Source: Chitinophaga polysaccharea
GTDB lineage: Bacteria; Bacteroidota; Bacteroidia; Chitinophagales; Chitinophagaceae
Reading direction: 5' to 3'
Length of the DNA: 64,000 nt
Assembly (NCBI RefSeq): GCF_902150045.1
Contig: NZ_CABFVU010000001.1
Span: 682,001-746,000 of the forward strand
Numbering within the stretch: the stretch's first letter is position 1; each line of letters starts with the position of its first letter. The notes under the pieces were generated by a model. It was not told the DNA's origin. It made no database searches and was given only the letters and a program-made list of their open reading frames with translations. This document shows, piece by piece, positions 18,143 to 26,763 of the stretch. A program made the position numbers and the translations under genes.

Positions 18143-19801
18143 TCAGTAGCCGTCGTTCTGGCGGAGCTTTCTTCCGGATGAATTAATTTCTGACTGGGGA
18201 ATAGGTACCCAGTAATTCTTTGCCTTATCAAACTTGCGGTTATCCAGCGCAATGATCTTTGTATATACGATACTGCCATCCGGTTGTTTGGAGGGCAATA
18301 CGCCGTATGCAGGAATGTTTTCTGTTACTTCTGCAATTTTCCACCTGCGCACATCAAAGTAACGGTGCTCTTCAAAGGCCAGCTCAATGCGGCGCTCATT
18401 GCGGATACGGATACGCATGCTATCAGTTGAAAGTCCTTTCGGCAGCTCAGGCATCCCGGCCCTTGCGCGGATATCGTTTATTGCTTTATATACAGTGGCA
18501 TCGGGCCCTGCTGCTTCGTTCTGCGCTTCGGCATAGTTCAACAGCACTTCTGCATACCTCAGATATTTCCAGGGCTGGTAAGCGGTTTGGTTCGGGTTTT
18601 CCACCGGGTTGCCCTCGTTGATGTATTTTCTTACGTAATAGCCGGTAGGACTGGTATTCCAGTTGCCATTACCATCTTTACTGTCTTTACCACCGGGGCG
18701 GAATGTTTCCACATTACGGTTCCTGTAAGGAGCGCCGTTATAAAGTATGCTGGCATAAAAGCGCGGATCCCTATTCTGGTAAGGATTTGCTTTTTGAACA
18801 GGATTGTTCCAGTCGAACCGGGAGCCATCCGCCATTTCATAATCGTCTACCAGGTTTTGCATGGGAGTATTACCGCCCCATCCGCCATAGCCATTAGGCC
18901 CGTTTACCAGTTCAAGGTTGGTGTGCTCATTGGTAGGGGAATATACTCTTTCAAAAATATCCTCACTGGTACCGCTGATGGTGAATAAGGTTTTATAATT
19001 ATTGTACAATGTAAACTTATTCAGCGCCATCACTGCCTGGGCAGCGGAGGCGGCAGCCGCCCATTTCGTTTTATCGTTCACGTTATTGGTATACAAGGGG
19101 CTGGCAGCATATAACAGCAGGCGTGCTTTCAATGCCAGTGCGGCGGCATAGGAACCGCGGCCAATGGGATAGCTCTTATCCTGCATCATGGTAGCCGCGG
19201 TATTCAGTTCACTCACTGCATACTGAATACATTCCTGCACCGGTTTGCGGATAAAGAGCGAATCGAAATTGGTATCGTCCAGGTTGTACACACGATCGCC
19301 TACCAGGGGCACATCACCGAAATTGCGGATCAGGTCCTGGTATCGGTATGCACGGATAAAATGGAGCTCGCCCTTCAATCTTTCTTTACCATAATCGCTC
19401 ATCGGTACCTTATCGATGTTGGCCAGTGCGTAATTTATTTCGCGGATGCTGCGATAGCTTCTTACCCAGGTATCGCTCATCCAGCCGGTTCTGTCGGGTG
19501 TGAGGGCGCCTTGTTGTACAAACCAGGTATTGTTATCCCATACTACCACCGATTCATCTGTTACAGAGCTCATCCAGGCGTCTTCAAAGCCGCGGCCAAA
19601 GCCGGGTTTTCCTCCATCATTGCTGCCGCCCACGCCAATATACCGGCCTGTAATGTATGCTTCCGCCAGCGAGGAATCGCCCCATACGGCTGCATCAGTG
19701 ATGATGCTGGTAGGCGTGGTATCCAGGAAATCCTTTTTACATGCTCCCAATGCAGCCAGTGCAGCAGCTACCAGGATCAGTGAAATATTTTTAGTCTTCA
19801 T
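18143..19801 (-). CDS. SusD/RagB-family surface glycan-binding lipoprotein
   Basis: A 552-residue lipoprotein. The N-terminus MKTKNISLILVAAALAALGAC gives a lipobox cysteine at residue 21. The mature protein starts KKDFLDTTPTS, as is usual for SusD. Inside are the alpha-helical TPR-like segments (for example GELHFIRAYRYQDLIRNFG near residue 145), and the C-terminal part has LRYAEVLLNYAEAQNEA and RRIELAFEEHRYFDVRRWK. It sits on the outer face of the outer membrane over its SusC partner, encoded 40 nt upstream, and binds the oligosaccharide before uptake. The alpha-galactosidases and galT that follow suggest alpha-galactosides as ligand. Confidence 0.95.
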   Translation of the reverse strand: MKTKNISLILVAAALAALGACKKDFLDTTPTSIITDAAVWGDSSLAEAYITGRYIGVGGSNDGGKPGFGRGFEDAWMSSVTDESVVVWDNNTWFVQQGALTPDRTGWMSDTWVRSYRSIREINYALANIDKVPMSDYGKERLKGELHFIRAYRYQDLIRNFGDVPLVGDRVYNLDDTNFDSLFIRKPVQECIQYAVSELNTAATMMQDKSYPIGRGSYAAALALKARLLLYAASPLYTNNVNDKTKWAAAASAAQAVMALNKFTLYNNYKTLFTISGTSEDIFERVYSPTNEHTNLELVNGPNGYGGWGGNTPMQNLVDDYEMADGSRFDWNNPVQKANPYQNRDPRFYASILYNGAPYRNRNVETFRPGGKDSKDGNGNWNTSPTGYYVRKYINEGNPVENPNQTAYQPWKYLRYAEVLLNYAEAQNEAAGPDATVYKAINDIRARAGMPELPKGLSTDSMRIRIRNERRIELAFEEHRYFDVRRWKIAEVTENIPAYGVLPSKQPDGSIVYTKIIALDNRKFDKAKNYWVPIPQSEINSSGRKLRQNDGY

Positions 19802-19841
19802 TTCTTTGCAATTGAAATAGTAAATGATTTATTTCTCCCTC

Positions 19842-22800
19842 TTAAAAATTCACGTTCACGCCTACGTTAAACACTTTTTGCTGCGGGTAAAAATACCCAC
19901 TGCCGTCTGTGCCTTCCGGGTCTATCTGTTTCACTCTTGTAAAGGTGAGCAGGTTAAAGCCATTCACATAAAAGCGGGCTGATTTGATAGATGCTTTGGA
20001 TACCAGTGCTGCGGGCAGGTTGTAGCCTATTTCCAGGTTCTTCAGACGAATGAAAGAAGTATTCCAGTTCCAGAAAGTGCTTGGGTAAGCGCCAAGATTG
20101 CTGGAGTTGGGCCTTGATACCGGCCGTGGCCAGGAAGCGCTGGTGTTTTCCGGCGACCAGCGGTTATCTGCCCATTCCTTGAGGAAAGAGCCAAATTCAC
20201 CGGATTCCCAGAGGAGATATTGAGCGGATTCTCCCTGTCCCTGGAATAAAACATTGATGTCAAAGCTCTTCCAGGAAGCGCCTAACGTGATCCCATATAC
20301 GATTTGCGGGATATTGTTCTGGTCTATCCGTACACGGTCGGCAGCTGTGATCTGTTTATCTCCATCATAGTCTTCCAGGATCAGGTCACCGGGCATTGTG
20401 CCTGGCGCATGAGGCGTAGCGTCTATCTGTGCCTGGTCTTTGAAGATACCGATGCTGCGGTAGTACAGGCCGGCATTAATGGGATGGCCTTCTACTTTCT
20501 GGTAGGAGAGTGTTCCCGGTGCTTCGTCCAGGAAGATGACTTTATTTTTGATAAAGCTGAAGTTACCGCCGATATTGAATTTCACTTCATTGAAGCGGGT
20601 TTCATACATCACAGAGGCTTCCACGCCTTTGTTGGTTACCTTACCTATATTTTCGTCGGGGATCTGGCTGCTGCTGATACCGCTTACACCGGGGATGCTC
20701 AGGTTCCGTGGCGCCAGGATGTTGTTCCTCGTTTCGCTGAACACATCTAAGGTCACATTAAAATGATTGAATAAAGATGCGTCTACACCGATATTGGCTT
20801 TCCTGGCGGTTTCCCAGGTGATGTTGGGATTAGCAAGCTTGGCGTATACAATGGTGGGAATATTGGCGCCATAAGGCTGGCCGGAGCTGGTTAATGTGCT
20901 CAGCACATTTGTTTGCAGGTTGAGGTTCTGCAGATATTGATAGCCCGGGGCATCATCCGGCTTAATATTTTCATTTCCCAGCAGGCCATAGGAAGCACGG
21001 ATCTTTAAGCTGTTGATGGAATTCCTGTTAAACCAGGATTCTTCCGAAATGCGCCATGCAGCCATGGCACTGGGGAAAAAGCCGTATTGCTTTCCCGGCG
21101 CAAAAATAGATGACCCATCTTCACGGAGTTGTACATCCAGCAGGTACTTTTCTGCATAGTTGTAACTAATACGGCCAAAGTAACTTCTGCGGGTAATGAT
21201 ATAGCTGCTGCCATAGTTGCTGGCATCAGTTGGCAAGGCGCCACCCTGGCTTAGTTCCGGTAGTAAGGTAGTAATATAGTTCTGCCGCGCCGCTCCAAAA
21301 GTTTCATATGTTGTTTTGGATTGTTGTACCGCGGCAAATGCGCTGAGCTGGTGTTTACCAAAGTGTTTATCATAGCTCAAACGCAGGAAAGAGTTCATCA
21401 ATGTATAGTTGATCTGGCTTTCCGACAGGGAAGGGTTATTGGGCCCGCCTTTCACCGGGTCATAGGTTTGTGCGCCTTTATCATACTGGTACACGATCCA
21501 GTTGTGGGCCAGCTGTTTATCAAATTCAAAACGTTTGTCGATAGACACCATTCCATCTGCAGATAATCCTTTTGCCAGTTCATAACTTGCTTTTCCGATG
21601 ATGCTACCAGTGGTAATGGGTCTTTTATCCGCACCCGACAACTGTGCCATTGCCAGCGGGTTCTTTCCCATTTCCACGCCCGCACCCATGAGCCCATTGG
21701 GATAGTAAGCAGGAAGTGTTGGGTAGGTACGGTAAAGGAACTCAAATACATTGGATGCACCAAAACCGGCCAGGGCAGTCTTTTCTTCCTGGCGACCGGA
21801 CATTTGTACCGTTGCCTTGAATTTAGAAGAGAAGTTGATATCGAAGTTAGCGCGGATGTTATATTGTTTGTAATTGAGAGGGCTGTTACGATACAATCCT
21901 TCCTGGTTCAGGTAACCGCCGGAGATGTAATACGACAGTTTGTTGCTGCCGCCGGAGAAGGAAAGGTTGGCAGTAGTTTGAGGCGCCACTGGTTTCATCA
22001 GTTCCTTTTCCCAGTTTGTATTCGGGTAAGACACCGGGTCTTTCCCGTTCCTGAACAATTCTATTTCTTCTTCTGAATAGCGCTGGTGCGTGCCCTGTGA
22101 AGGGTTATTATAATAGCCTATTTCATTGACGATAGTGGCATAGGTAGCGGCATCCACAAATTCCGGTAACCGGGTAGGCTTAATGAAGCCCTGGTTAAGA
22201 TTAAAACTGAAATTTGTTTTACCGGCTTCTCCTTTTTTGGTGGTGACGAGGATAACACCGTTGGCCGCCTGTGAGCCATAAATAGCTGCAGACGCGTCTT
22301 TCAGGATACTGATGCTTTCAATATCGCTGGGGTTTAAGCGGGAGAAGCCACCCAGTGCATTGGGTACTCCATCAATTACGATGAGGGGGGCTGAGTTACC
22401 GGTGGTGGCCACACCGCGGATCAGCAGGCGGGCATCATCGTAGCCTGGCTCTCCGCTGGTGTTGGGTGCAATGAGGCCTGGCATACGGCCCACGAGTGAG
22501 TTGGAAATATTCGGCTGCGGGCTTCTCACTATCTCCGCGCTTTTCACAGCTGCTACAGAACCTGTTAATGTTGCTTTTTTCGCGGTGCCATAACCTACCA
22601 CTACTACATCGCCCAGTGTTTCAACAGATGTTTCCAGCGCAATGGTGGTGAAATCTTCTGTGAGCACCAGTTCCTGTTGCCGGAAGCCTATGCCTGAAAC
22701 GATCACTGTATTGTTGCCCGGGGGCGCATTAAGCACAAACTGCCCGTTAGCATCTGTTTTTGCGCCGGTGGTTGTGCCTTTTACAACTATGGAGATGAAT

Positions 22801-22931
22801 GGTAGCGGTGATTTGTCGGTGGAACTGATGACTTTACCCTTGAATATTTTTTGCTGGGCATACCCTGGTATACACAAACAAAAGGCAGCAAGAAATGCAA
22901 TAAAGCATTTCAGCAAGTGTCTGGCAATCAT
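19842..22931 (-). CDS. SusC/RagA-family TonB-dependent outer-membrane transporter
   Basis: A 1029-residue protein with a signal peptide (FCLCIPGYAQ). It carries a carboxypeptidase-regulatory-like beta domain (residues about 25-100), a plug domain with VVVGYGTAKKATLTGSVAAV and LKDASAAIYGSQAANGVILV, and a C-terminal beta barrel ending in aromatic-rich strands (VFNVGVNVNF). It has no STN domain, so it is a transporter without sigma-signalling. The start at 22931 was chosen for the clean signal peptide; an in-frame start at 22994 would add 21 untypical residues. It opens the galactoside locus, with SusD next, behind a promoter-operator at 23028-23082. Confidence 0.95.
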   Translation of the reverse strand: MIARHLLKCFIAFLAAFCLCIPGYAQQKIFKGKVISSTDKSPLPFISIVVKGTTTGAKTDANGQFVLNAPPGNNTVIVSGIGFRQQELVLTEDFTTIALETSVETLGDVVVVGYGTAKKATLTGSVAAVKSAEIVRSPQPNISNSLVGRMPGLIAPNTSGEPGYDDARLLIRGVATTGNSAPLIVIDGVPNALGGFSRLNPSDIESISILKDASAAIYGSQAANGVILVTTKKGEAGKTNFSFNLNQGFIKPTRLPEFVDAATYATIVNEIGYYNNPSQGTHQRYSEEEIELFRNGKDPVSYPNTNWEKELMKPVAPQTTANLSFSGGSNKLSYYISGGYLNQEGLYRNSPLNYKQYNIRANFDINFSSKFKATVQMSGRQEEKTALAGFGASNVFEFLYRTYPTLPAYYPNGLMGAGVEMGKNPLAMAQLSGADKRPITTGSIIGKASYELAKGLSADGMVSIDKRFEFDKQLAHNWIVYQYDKGAQTYDPVKGGPNNPSLSESQINYTLMNSFLRLSYDKHFGKHQLSAFAAVQQSKTTYETFGAARQNYITTLLPELSQGGALPTDASNYGSSYIITRRSYFGRISYNYAEKYLLDVQLREDGSSIFAPGKQYGFFPSAMAAWRISEESWFNRNSINSLKIRASYGLLGNENIKPDDAPGYQYLQNLNLQTNVLSTLTSSGQPYGANIPTIVYAKLANPNITWETARKANIGVDASLFNHFNVTLDVFSETRNNILAPRNLSIPGVSGISSSQIPDENIGKVTNKGVEASVMYETRFNEVKFNIGGNFSFIKNKVIFLDEAPGTLSYQKVEGHPINAGLYYRSIGIFKDQAQIDATPHAPGTMPGDLILEDYDGDKQITAADRVRIDQNNIPQIVYGITLGASWKSFDINVLFQGQGESAQYLLWESGEFGSFLKEWADNRWSPENTSASWPRPVSRPNSSNLGAYPSTFWNWNTSFIRLKNLEIGYNLPAALVSKASIKSARFYVNGFNLLTFTRVKQIDPEGTDGSGYFYPQQKVFNVGVNVNF

Positions 22932-23027
22932 TTTCTTTAATTTAAAACGTAAATGGAATACGAATGGCGAACGGTGTGGCGACCCGTCATTCATAACGTG
23001 CTTTTAGTTGATTTGTGTTATTTATAT

Positions 23028-23082
23028 CTGTACTATACTATACTATTCTACAAATATAATTTCCGATGTTGAATTGTCCAAA
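23028..23082 (-). promoter_or_regulatory. SusC promoter with putative GntR operator
   Basis: On the minus strand: -33 TTTG (23079-23082), a 20-nt spacer, and -7 TATATTTG (23051-23058), an exact match to the Bacteroidota TAnnTTTG consensus. It is immediately followed by TAGAATAGTATAG and ATAGTACAG (ending at 23028), which matches the sequence after the gntR -7 box. The operator lies around the expected transcription start, as expected for repression by the locus regulator. Confidence 0.8.
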
Positions 23083-23101
23083 AAAAATTTACGCGGATTT
23101 T

Positions 23102-23421
23102 GTCTGACTCAGGATTATGATGATTATGATGATTTCGCTGATGTTTTTTTTAGCGGAAATTATTAAGGGAGATGGTGAGCGATTCGTCTGACTCAGGATT
23201 ATGGTGATTATAATGATTTCGCTGATGTTTTTTTTAGCGGAAATTATTAAGGGAGATGGTGAGCGATTCGTCTGACTCAGGATTATGATGATTATAATGA
23301 TTTCGCTGATGTTTTTTTTAGCGGAAATAATTAAGGGAGATGTAAGCCAATCGCTTATATCTCCCTTACAATTATAAAATCAAACAAATCAGCGAAATCA
23401 TCATAATCCTGAGTCAGATAA
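23102..23421. repeat. Three tandem 84-bp repeats plus one inverted degenerate copy
   Basis: Direct copies start at 23102, 23186 and 23270 with an exact 84-bp period. Each begins GTCTGACTCAGGATTATG and contains GATTTCGCTGATG, a T run, and AAGGGAGATGGTGAGCGATTC. The third copy diverges at its end and runs into an inverted copy (about 23353-23421). The junction forms a hairpin with AAGGGAGAT at 23333-23341 pairing with ATCTCCCTT at 23359-23367. No coding sequence is present. The arrangement could be an expanding intergenic element or a transcription barrier between the DUF4142 gene and SusC. Confidence 0.92.
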
Positions 23422-23438
23422 AATCCACTGCTGCCTCC

Positions 23439-24063
23439 TTACTCATAAGGCGGCGGGCCAACAGCAATGCCCATCTTCTTTTGCAGGTTCCGGGCCGAGT
23501 CGAGATGCAAATTCAATACGGGCAACTGATCCATGGCAAAAGCTCTTATCTCCGGGTCTGCCGCATTTTTTGCTGCCTTTTGAAATTCCCGGATATCTTT
23601 TTTATGATCATCAATCATCAGACTGATATAGGCCCTGTCGAACTCCTCTCTTTTTCTTTTTTCCAGCCGTTCTTTTATTCTTTGCTGATGATTGGAGATA
23701 TCATCAGGAAGCACAATATTTTTTGATTGGGCCAGGGTCTTCAATTTATCCCTGCTTTTCCTGTGATCCCTTATCATCATCTCTCCAAATGCTTTTATCT
23801 CCCGGTTTACAGAATTGCTTTGTGCAAGCTGACCTAACTGCACTTCCGTCATGCCTCCACTGGCTGCTTCCACCAGGAAGTCTGCATCTGTTTTGGCAGG
23901 AATGGTTACAGCCGTATCGGCCAACCGGTTGCTCATGATCTGGCTGTCGATCTTTTCTTCATTAGCGGCTTTAGCTTTCTTTTCGCTGTCGGGACCTGTT
24001 ATTACAACTCCACAGTCCCGATAATACCGTGAGCGTACAACAGCAGAAAAATAAATTTTTCAT
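23439..24063 (-). pseudogene. DUF4142 lipoprotein gene with a one-base frameshift
   Basis: The body (from 23936 down to 23439, 165 residues) is a DUF4142 domain, a ferritin-like helical bundle typical of periplasmic or outer-membrane lipoproteins, with DADFLVEAASGGMTEVQLG near residue 20. The frame stays open upstream without an ATG. A clean lipoprotein signal, MKNLFFCCCTLTVLSGLWSC, starts at 24063 in the adjacent frame and stops soon after. Removing one base from the CCC run (GGG on the plus strand at 23991-23993) would join them as CNNRSDSEKKAKAANEEK. Either the gene is frameshifted or the sequence has a homopolymer error. Translation from 23936 alone would give an unexported protein. Confidence 0.78.
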
Positions 24064-24105
24064 GATACCCTCCTTTTTTGAAACAGGCCGGAACCTGCGC
24101 TACGG

Positions 24106-24333
24106 CTATGCCGTTTTCTGGTTCCGTTCCTCTTCATCTATACGGAAAGAAACCTTACAGATTAATCCGTAAGTGGATATCTTCCCATCTTTTACATGTA
24201 CTTTAATATCTTTCACAAAAACAGAATCTATATTATGGATCGTTTTTGACACTTCTGTTACTGCATTAGTGATAGCATCTTCAATGCTTTTTTCGGAAGA
24301 AGAAATGACTTCAATTACTTTTACGATAGCCAT
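24106..24333 (-). CDS. Dodecin family flavin-binding protein
   Basis: A 75-residue protein covering a whole dodecin: MAIVKVIEVISSS at the N-terminus, the single helix SIEDAITNAVTEVSKTI, and the strand pair with VKVSFRID-like ending (ICKVSFRID). Dodecins form hollow dodecamers that store or buffer flavin in the cytoplasm. It lies 42 nt before the DUF4142 gene on the same strand. Function beyond flavin binding cannot be read from the sequence. Confidence 0.92.
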   Translation of the reverse strand: MAIVKVIEVISSSEKSIEDAITNAVTEVSKTIHNIDSVFVKDIKVHVKDGKISTYGLICKVSFRIDEEERNQKTA

Positions 24334-24707
24334 AAAATTGGTTTTTAAGGATGAGGAAATGGTTGCAACTCATACTAAGCGGCACAAAAACCCGGCCACC
24401 CGGCCCCGGTTAAACCGGGGAATCTGCCAGGTTTTATACACAGAGAAACCTGCCGGTTCTGCCCGGAACCCCCTTACCCAAAGCTCCCGGTTGCTATGGG
24501 AAAAATGTGCAACAAAAGGGATGATTAAAACAGCAGCTCGAGCAACCGCCTCCTTTTCCGGGAAGGATCAGGCTACACCCATGCAGGGTGCTTCATTTTT
24601 TACCGGCATCTATAACTAATTAATTCCCAGCATTTTAATAACAGTGCTTTGTCCTTGAGATTTTTTACTCTAGTTTGTGCCTCCAAACATGAACATTATA
24701 TAAGGCA
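24334..24707. other. Intergenic region with several hairpins, no gene recognised
   Basis: No convincing coding sequence. The plus strand holds a GC-rich hairpin (24404-24410 with 24414-24420) and a pair of half-sites around 24431-24455. A small stem (24576-24580 with 24586-24590) is followed by a T run ending at 24601, which looks like a terminator without an obvious gene. The right end contains the proposed sigma-factor promoter. Confidence 0.5.
24648..24677 (+). promoter_or_regulatory. Putative promoter of the ECF sigma gene
   Basis: TTTG (24648-24651), a 19-nt spacer, and TAGTTTG (24671-24677), one base short of the TAnnTTTG consensus. It is placed about 30 nt upstream of the sigma-factor start. 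Confidence 0.45.
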
Positions 24708-25310
24708 TTGTCAAGCAACCAAGCATACGAGGAAACTGCGCTGATCTCTTCTTTTCAGCAGGGCGAGCACAAAGCACTGCACCAGGTTTATGCGTTATAT
24801 CAGCGTGCCCTATGCTTTTTCACAGAACAGCTGACCTCCGACACTATGGCTGCTGAAGATATTGTTTCGGAATGTTTCATCCAGGCATTCCAAAAAAAAG
24901 AAGACTTCCCTACCCTGGCCCAGCTGAAGGGTTTCCTGTTCACTGCCGCCAGGAATGCTGCGCTTAACCATATTAAAGCGCAAAAAAGGCATGGCGATAT
25001 TCACCAGCTGATAGAAAGGGATGCCGACCGCTTTTCCATAGATGTGGAAAAAGCCTATATTAAAACAGAGGTCATGCAGGCTATTTTTCTTGAAATAGAA
25101 AAGCTGCCGCCGCAATGCCGGCAGGTGGTCCGTCTTTCTGTTATTGAAGGAAAACGCGCACAGGAAATAGCCGCTGAACTTAATATGGCCTATCAAACTG
25201 TACTGAACCAAAAGGCAAAAGGAGTAGGATTATTACGGACCGCGCTTTTAAAAAACGAGCTCATATCCCTGCCAGTGCTGGTTTCCGCGTTGCTGATGCT
25301 GCAACGGTAA
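24708..25310 (+). CDS. ECF-type RNA polymerase sigma factor
   Basis: A 200-residue sigma-70 family protein with region 2 (about residues 25-95, including AAEDIVSECFIQAFQKKEDF and LKGFLFTAARNAALNHIKAQ) and region 4 (about 125-180, with LPPQCRQVVRLSVIEGKRAQEIA). It belongs to the Bacteroidota group that works with FecR anti-sigma factors. A TTG start at 24708 is used because the upstream ATG (24689) runs into a stop after three codons. It is directly followed by FecR and an STN-type SusC, the classic surface-signalling trio. The sigma factor should switch on the downstream transport locus when the substrate is sensed. Confidence 0.92.
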   Translation: MSSNQAYEETALISSFQQGEHKALHQVYALYQRALCFFTEQLTSDTMAAEDIVSECFIQAFQKKEDFPTLAQLKGFLFTAARNAALNHIKAQKRHGDIHQLIERDADRFSIDVEKAYIKTEVMQAIFLEIEKLPPQCRQVVRLSVIEGKRAQEIAAELNMAYQTVLNQKAKGVGLLRTALLKNELISLPVLVSALLMLQR

Positions 25311-25368
25311 CTTTTTTTTTAAAAAGGGCGGTATAAAAAGCAGCGTTAGTTGTTTTAGTAGTATCAAC

Positions 25369-26571
25369 ATGACAGAGAACAATCATTATATAGCCGGCCT
25401 GATTGGCAAATACCTGGAAAATAGTTTGAATGCGGAGGAAGAAAGCGCATTAACGGAATGGATCAATGCCTCCGAAGATAACCGCCGTCTTTTTGCGGAG
25501 CTCAACGATCCGCAACAGCTGGTGGCTAGTCTTCAACAGTTCTATGCATATGATACCAACAGGATTTCCAGGAGGATCAGTGAACAGGTCCCTGCATTTG
25601 GACCGGTAATGACACCGGTTCACCGCGTCCATTTTATACGCAGATGGGGCTGGGCTGCCGCTGTGGCATTGTTACTTGCAGGAAGCGCTTACCTCCTGGT
25701 GAATAAAAAAGATACGCCGGCGCCAATAGCAACAAAGGCAGTGGAGATCACTCCGGGCACACAGGGCGCTATACTTACACTGGCCGACGGGCGCCAGGTG
25801 GTGCTGGACAGTATGGCCAGCGGCGTGGTGGCGCACCAGGGCGGTACCTCCGTGGTATTATCTGAAGGGAAACTACAGTATGATCCTACAGGTAAAGCCG
25901 CTGATGGTATTCAATACAACAAAATGACTACGCCTAAAGGGCGGCAGTTCGAAGTAACACTGCCCGATGGAACAAAAGTTTGGTTAAATGCAGCCAGCTC
26001 TATCCGTTACCCTACCGCTTTTACCGGCAATGAACGGAAAGTGGAGGTATACGGGGAAGCTTGTTTTGAAGTAGCCAGAGATGCCGGCAAACCTTTCCTG
26101 GTGAATGTAAATAATAAGGCATCCATAGAAGTACTGGGCACGTTGTTTAACGTAAATGCCTACGAGAATGAAAAAACGATCAATACAACATTGCTTAACG
26201 GAAGCATAAAAGTAGCTATTCATCCCGCCAGCATTGTCCTTAAACCTGGTCAGCAGGCACAGATCAGCACAGCCTCCGGTATAAATAAACCGGTAGGGAA
26301 CATTGAAATTATCAATCATCCTGACATGGAAAAAACCATGGCCTGGAAAAACGGCCTGTTCAATTTTGAAGGCGCCGGTATTGAAGAAGTAATGCGACAG
26401 CTGGAACGATGGTATAATATAGATGTAGTATATGAAAATGGTATACCGGATATACAATTTATAGGAGAAATGAGCAGGCAGATTTCCCTTTCGGACCTGC
26501 TGGAAATATTAAGAAGGACAGAAGTAGACTTTAGAGTAGAAGGGCGCAAACTGATTGTGCTGAATAAATAA
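25369..26571 (+). CDS. FecR-family anti-sigma factor
   Basis: A 400-residue inner-membrane protein. A cytosolic N-terminus of about 90 residues would bind the sigma factor. One membrane segment follows (WGWAAAVALLLAGSAYLLV, about residues 91-110). The periplasmic FecR domain (about 120-300) contains TTPKGRQFEVTLPDGTKVWL and VEVYGEACFEVARD, and a DUF4974 domain (about 315-400) ends in VEGRKLIVLNK. It carries the signal from the STN domain of the SusC protein encoded next to the ECF sigma factor encoded upstream. Spacing to the sigma gene is 58 nt. Confidence 0.94.
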   Translation: MTENNHYIAGLIGKYLENSLNAEEESALTEWINASEDNRRLFAELNDPQQLVASLQQFYAYDTNRISRRISEQVPAFGPVMTPVHRVHFIRRWGWAAAVALLLAGSAYLLVNKKDTPAPIATKAVEITPGTQGAILTLADGRQVVLDSMASGVVAHQGGTSVVLSEGKLQYDPTGKAADGIQYNKMTTPKGRQFEVTLPDGTKVWLNAASSIRYPTAFTGNERKVEVYGEACFEVARDAGKPFLVNVNNKASIEVLGTLFNVNAYENEKTINTTLLNGSIKVAIHPASIVLKPGQQAQISTASGINKPVGNIEIINHPDMEKTMAWKNGLFNFEGAGIEEVMRQLERWYNIDVVYENGIPDIQFIGEMSRQISLSDLLEILRRTEVDFRVEGRKLIVLNK

Positions 26572-26664
26572 GTACCAGATACGCTGCACCGGAGAAACAC
26601 AGCAGGGGCCTTTATGGCCCGGCCAGACTATTTTATTTGAATCAAACTAACCACTAAGAAAAAA

Positions 26665-26689
26665 CCGTCACGGATTGCGGCCGTGACGG
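26665..26689 (+). terminator. Hairpin between fecR and the STN-type susC
   Basis: A perfect 9-bp GC-rich stem (26665-26673 with 26681-26689) with a 7-nt loop, followed by a moderately T-rich stretch. It may separate the regulatory pair from the transport operon, leaving the SusC operon with its own sigma-dependent promoter in 26690-26763. Termination is not certain. Confidence 0.5.
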
Positions 26690-26763
26690 TGTATTTGACT
26701 CAGTTGGTTTCTAAACGGTTTATTGCAATTCACATTTATTAACAACCAAATCCCTTGCAATTT

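Noticed and set aside
23102..23421. CRISPR-like array
   Set aside because: The period is 84 bp with no distinct spacers; the whole unit is repeated, one copy is inverted and no cas genes are near.
24173..24619. Plus-strand reading frame running across the dodecin gene into the gap
   Set aside because: It overlaps a clear dodecin gene in antisense and its translation matches nothing recognisable.
26604..26640. Terminator directly after fecR
   Set aside because: The stem is only 5 bp (26606-26610 with 26616-26620) and the following sequence is not a proper T run; the 26665-26689 hairpin is the better candidate.
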